From: UBA6022 sp035704495
GTDB taxonomy: Bacteria > Patescibacteriota > Saccharimonadia > Saccharimonadales > Saccharimonadaceae
Length of the DNA stretch: 6,537 nt
Direction: 5' to 3'
NCBI GenBank assembly: GCA_035704495.1
Contig: DASSWW010000011.1
Span: 1 to 6,537, forward strand
Each line of letters begins with the position of its first letter. Within the stretch, counting starts at the first letter, position 1. The position numbers and the translations under genes were made by a program. The notes under the pieces are model-generated. The model did no database searches. It was not told the DNA's origin and saw only the letters and a program-made list of their open reading frames with translations. Below, in pieces: positions 5,813 through 6,537 of this stretch.

Positions 5813-5821
5813 TGGTAGAAT
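5813..5821 (+). promoter_or_regulatory. Extended -10 promoter of small membrane protein, leaderless
   Basis: TGG-TAGAAT (5/6 for the hexamer) lies exactly 7 bases before the ATG at 5829, predicting a leaderless or nearly leaderless mRNA. A partial -35 (ATGACC, 5794-5799) sits 16 bases upstream. The -10 boxes of this promoter and the divergent kinase promoter are only 29 bases apart, so their upstream elements must share space. Confidence 0.55.
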
Positions 5822-5828
5822 AGAGAGT

Positions 5829-5990
5829 ATGAAACTATTTTTTGCCCACAACGGCCACGATCATGTCAAAGAAACCCTACAAATCGTGCAAGATAACACT
5901 ATTGGTGTCATCGTACTTAGTACTGTTGTCGTTCTGTTGGTGGGTGGTGGTATTTTTTGGTACTGCAAACGACAGAAAAATAAAAAATAA
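5829..5990 (+). CDS. Small single-pass membrane protein with His-rich N-terminus
   Basis: This 53-residue protein starts at the ATG at 5829. Its N-terminus MKLFFAHNGHDHVKE carries three His and an Asp within residues 7-12 (HNGHDH), a plausible but unproven metal-binding cluster. One hydrophobic helix (about 25-45, TIGVIVL…GGGIFW) follows and the tail is strongly basic (CKRQKNKK), predicting the C-terminus in the cytoplasm and the His cluster outside. The same frame stays open further upstream to 5670, but those codons are antisense to the kinase and the promoter lies inside them, so the shorter form is preferred. It is divergent from the kinase and 11 bases before the next gene, likely in one operon with it. 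The family is not recognised with certainty; a small membrane-anchored partner or sensor accessory is one guess. Confidence 0.7.
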   Translation: MKLFFAHNGHDHVKETLQIVQDNTIGVIVLSTVVVLLVGGGIFWYCKRQKNKK

Positions 5991-6001
5991 ATCAAAACGA
6001 T

Positions 6002-6537
6002 ATGTCAGAAAATTTAACACTCATCAAAGCACCAATTGGTATGAGTATTCATTGGCATCCGAATCACCCAAAACGATTGCTTCCTGCCGAACAAGTGGTG
6101 GGTATTACCTCACCGAATGCATCGACTGTTTTAGACTACGGCTACACTACTCGCGGCAATGAATGCGAAGAAGAACTACAGTTCGACGATATAGCCTCCG
6201 CAAGAGTATTAGAATTTTTTAAAAACACGCGCGCCAAAGAAAAAGACGAGAAGGTTTTTTACAACTGCCACGTGTTTGCCAGTTACGTCGTAGGAAGAAT
6301 CGTTGATTTTAGACCACGTAATAAATACTACTGGCCTATCCAAGACCCTGTAGCGGCAGATGACTTAGCGCCCGCGATTCCTTACGGCGTACTGAATAGC
6401 GAAAATCAATACGTCCATAGTATTGTTGGGTATAATCGTCCCGATGAAAATCTGAGTATTATCGGTGACCGGTCGCCGCTGATGATTAGTAAAAACCATC
6501 ATACAATCGCCGCGTATGGTGGCGTTGCATTGCGCAG
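6002..6537 (+). CDS. Uncharacterised protein, possible papain-like fold (3' end missing)
   Basis: The frame is open from the ATG at 6002 to the right edge, giving 178 residues; the protein continues beyond the window. It is soluble and lacks a signal peptide. FYNCHVFASYVVG (residues 87-98) places a Cys-His pair at the start of a helix after a strand, and VHSIVGYN (138-145) puts a His on a later strand. This order, Cys at a helix start then His on a strand, is that of papain-fold peptidases and acyltransferases such as NlpC/P60, CHAP and LRAT-like proteins, but the flanking sequence matches none of them closely. The N-terminus MSIHWHPNHPKRLLP is also His-rich. There is no Shine-Dalgarno; the gene starts 11 bases after the small membrane protein and may depend on coupling or unusual initiation. 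The coding call is firm; the fold is a weak inference. Confidence 0.75.
   Translation, partial: MSENLTLIKAPIGMSIHWHPNHPKRLLPAEQVVGITSPNASTVLDYGYTTRGNECEEELQFDDIASARVLEFFKNTRAKEKDEKVFYNCHVFASYVVGRIVDFRPRNKYYWPIQDPVAADDLAPAIPYGVLNSENQYVHSIVGYNRPDENLSIIGDRSPLMISKNHHTIAAYGGVALR

Noticed and set aside
5670..5828. 53-residue N-terminal extension of the small membrane protein
   Set aside because: It is antisense to the kinase coding region and includes the promoter at 5813-5821; the ATG at 5829 is better placed.
5774..5851. 26-residue N-terminal extension of the histidine kinase (ATG at 5851)
   Set aside because: It crosses both divergent -10 boxes and overlaps the start of the opposite gene. The ATG at 5773 fits the promoter spacing.
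5842..6162. 106-residue + strand frame overlapping the small membrane protein and the last gene
   Set aside because: It is out of frame with both, has low-complexity composition, no ribosome site and no family resemblance. It is a shadow.
1..6537. CRISPR array, insertion sequence, prophage or defence island
   Set aside because: No regularly spaced repeats, transposase, terminal inverted repeats, phage genes or known defence domains were seen on either strand.

Overview
The window reads as ordinary chromosomal DNA from a small-genome bacterium. I lean towards Candidatus Saccharibacteria (TM7) or another Patescibacteria lineage. Reasons: short intergenic gaps, short poorly characterised membrane proteins, a PAS sensor kinase whose sequence style resembles kinases I know from that group, mixed Shine-Dalgarno and apparently leaderless starts, and mid-range GC. 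No rRNA or phylogenetic marker is present, so this is an inference. All stop codons used are TAA or TAG, so the window does not show whether TGA is recoded.

Left part (1-2071, + strand): the 3' part of a multi-pass membrane protein of unknown function, then 12 bases later a complete MFS transporter. A 144-base gap follows (2072-2215). It holds a good promoter, a short tRNA-like remnant that repeats 12 bases of the next gene, and a second TATAAT box. Next come tRNA-Lys(CTT) with encoded CCA and an intrinsic terminator.

Middle (2346-3723, + strand): a sigma70-type promoter drives a small FAD/NAD(P) oxidoreductase of the ferredoxin reductase fold. Its stop codon overlaps the start of an ArsR-type repressor, and an imperfect palindrome over the promoter is a candidate operator. 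A small 85-residue alpha/beta protein with its own extended -10 promoter and strong Shine-Dalgarno closes this strand.

Right part: convergent to it, on the minus strand, lies a two-gene unit: a membrane PAS histidine kinase (5773-4184) followed 18 bases later by a pyridoxamine-5'-phosphate-oxidase-like flavoprotein (4165-3773). No response regulator is in view. Divergent from the kinase on the + strand are a 53-residue single-pass membrane protein with a His-rich N-terminus and, 11 bases further, a gene with no assigned function that runs off the right edge and carries possible papain-fold Cys and His motifs.

The most notable signal is regulatory. Extended -10 promoters (TGn + -10) recur. 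The two divergent promoters at 5781-5821 each place the ATG exactly 7 bases after the -10 box, which predicts leaderless mRNAs for both the kinase and the small membrane protein. I see no CRISPR array, insertion sequence, phage gene or recognisable defence system.
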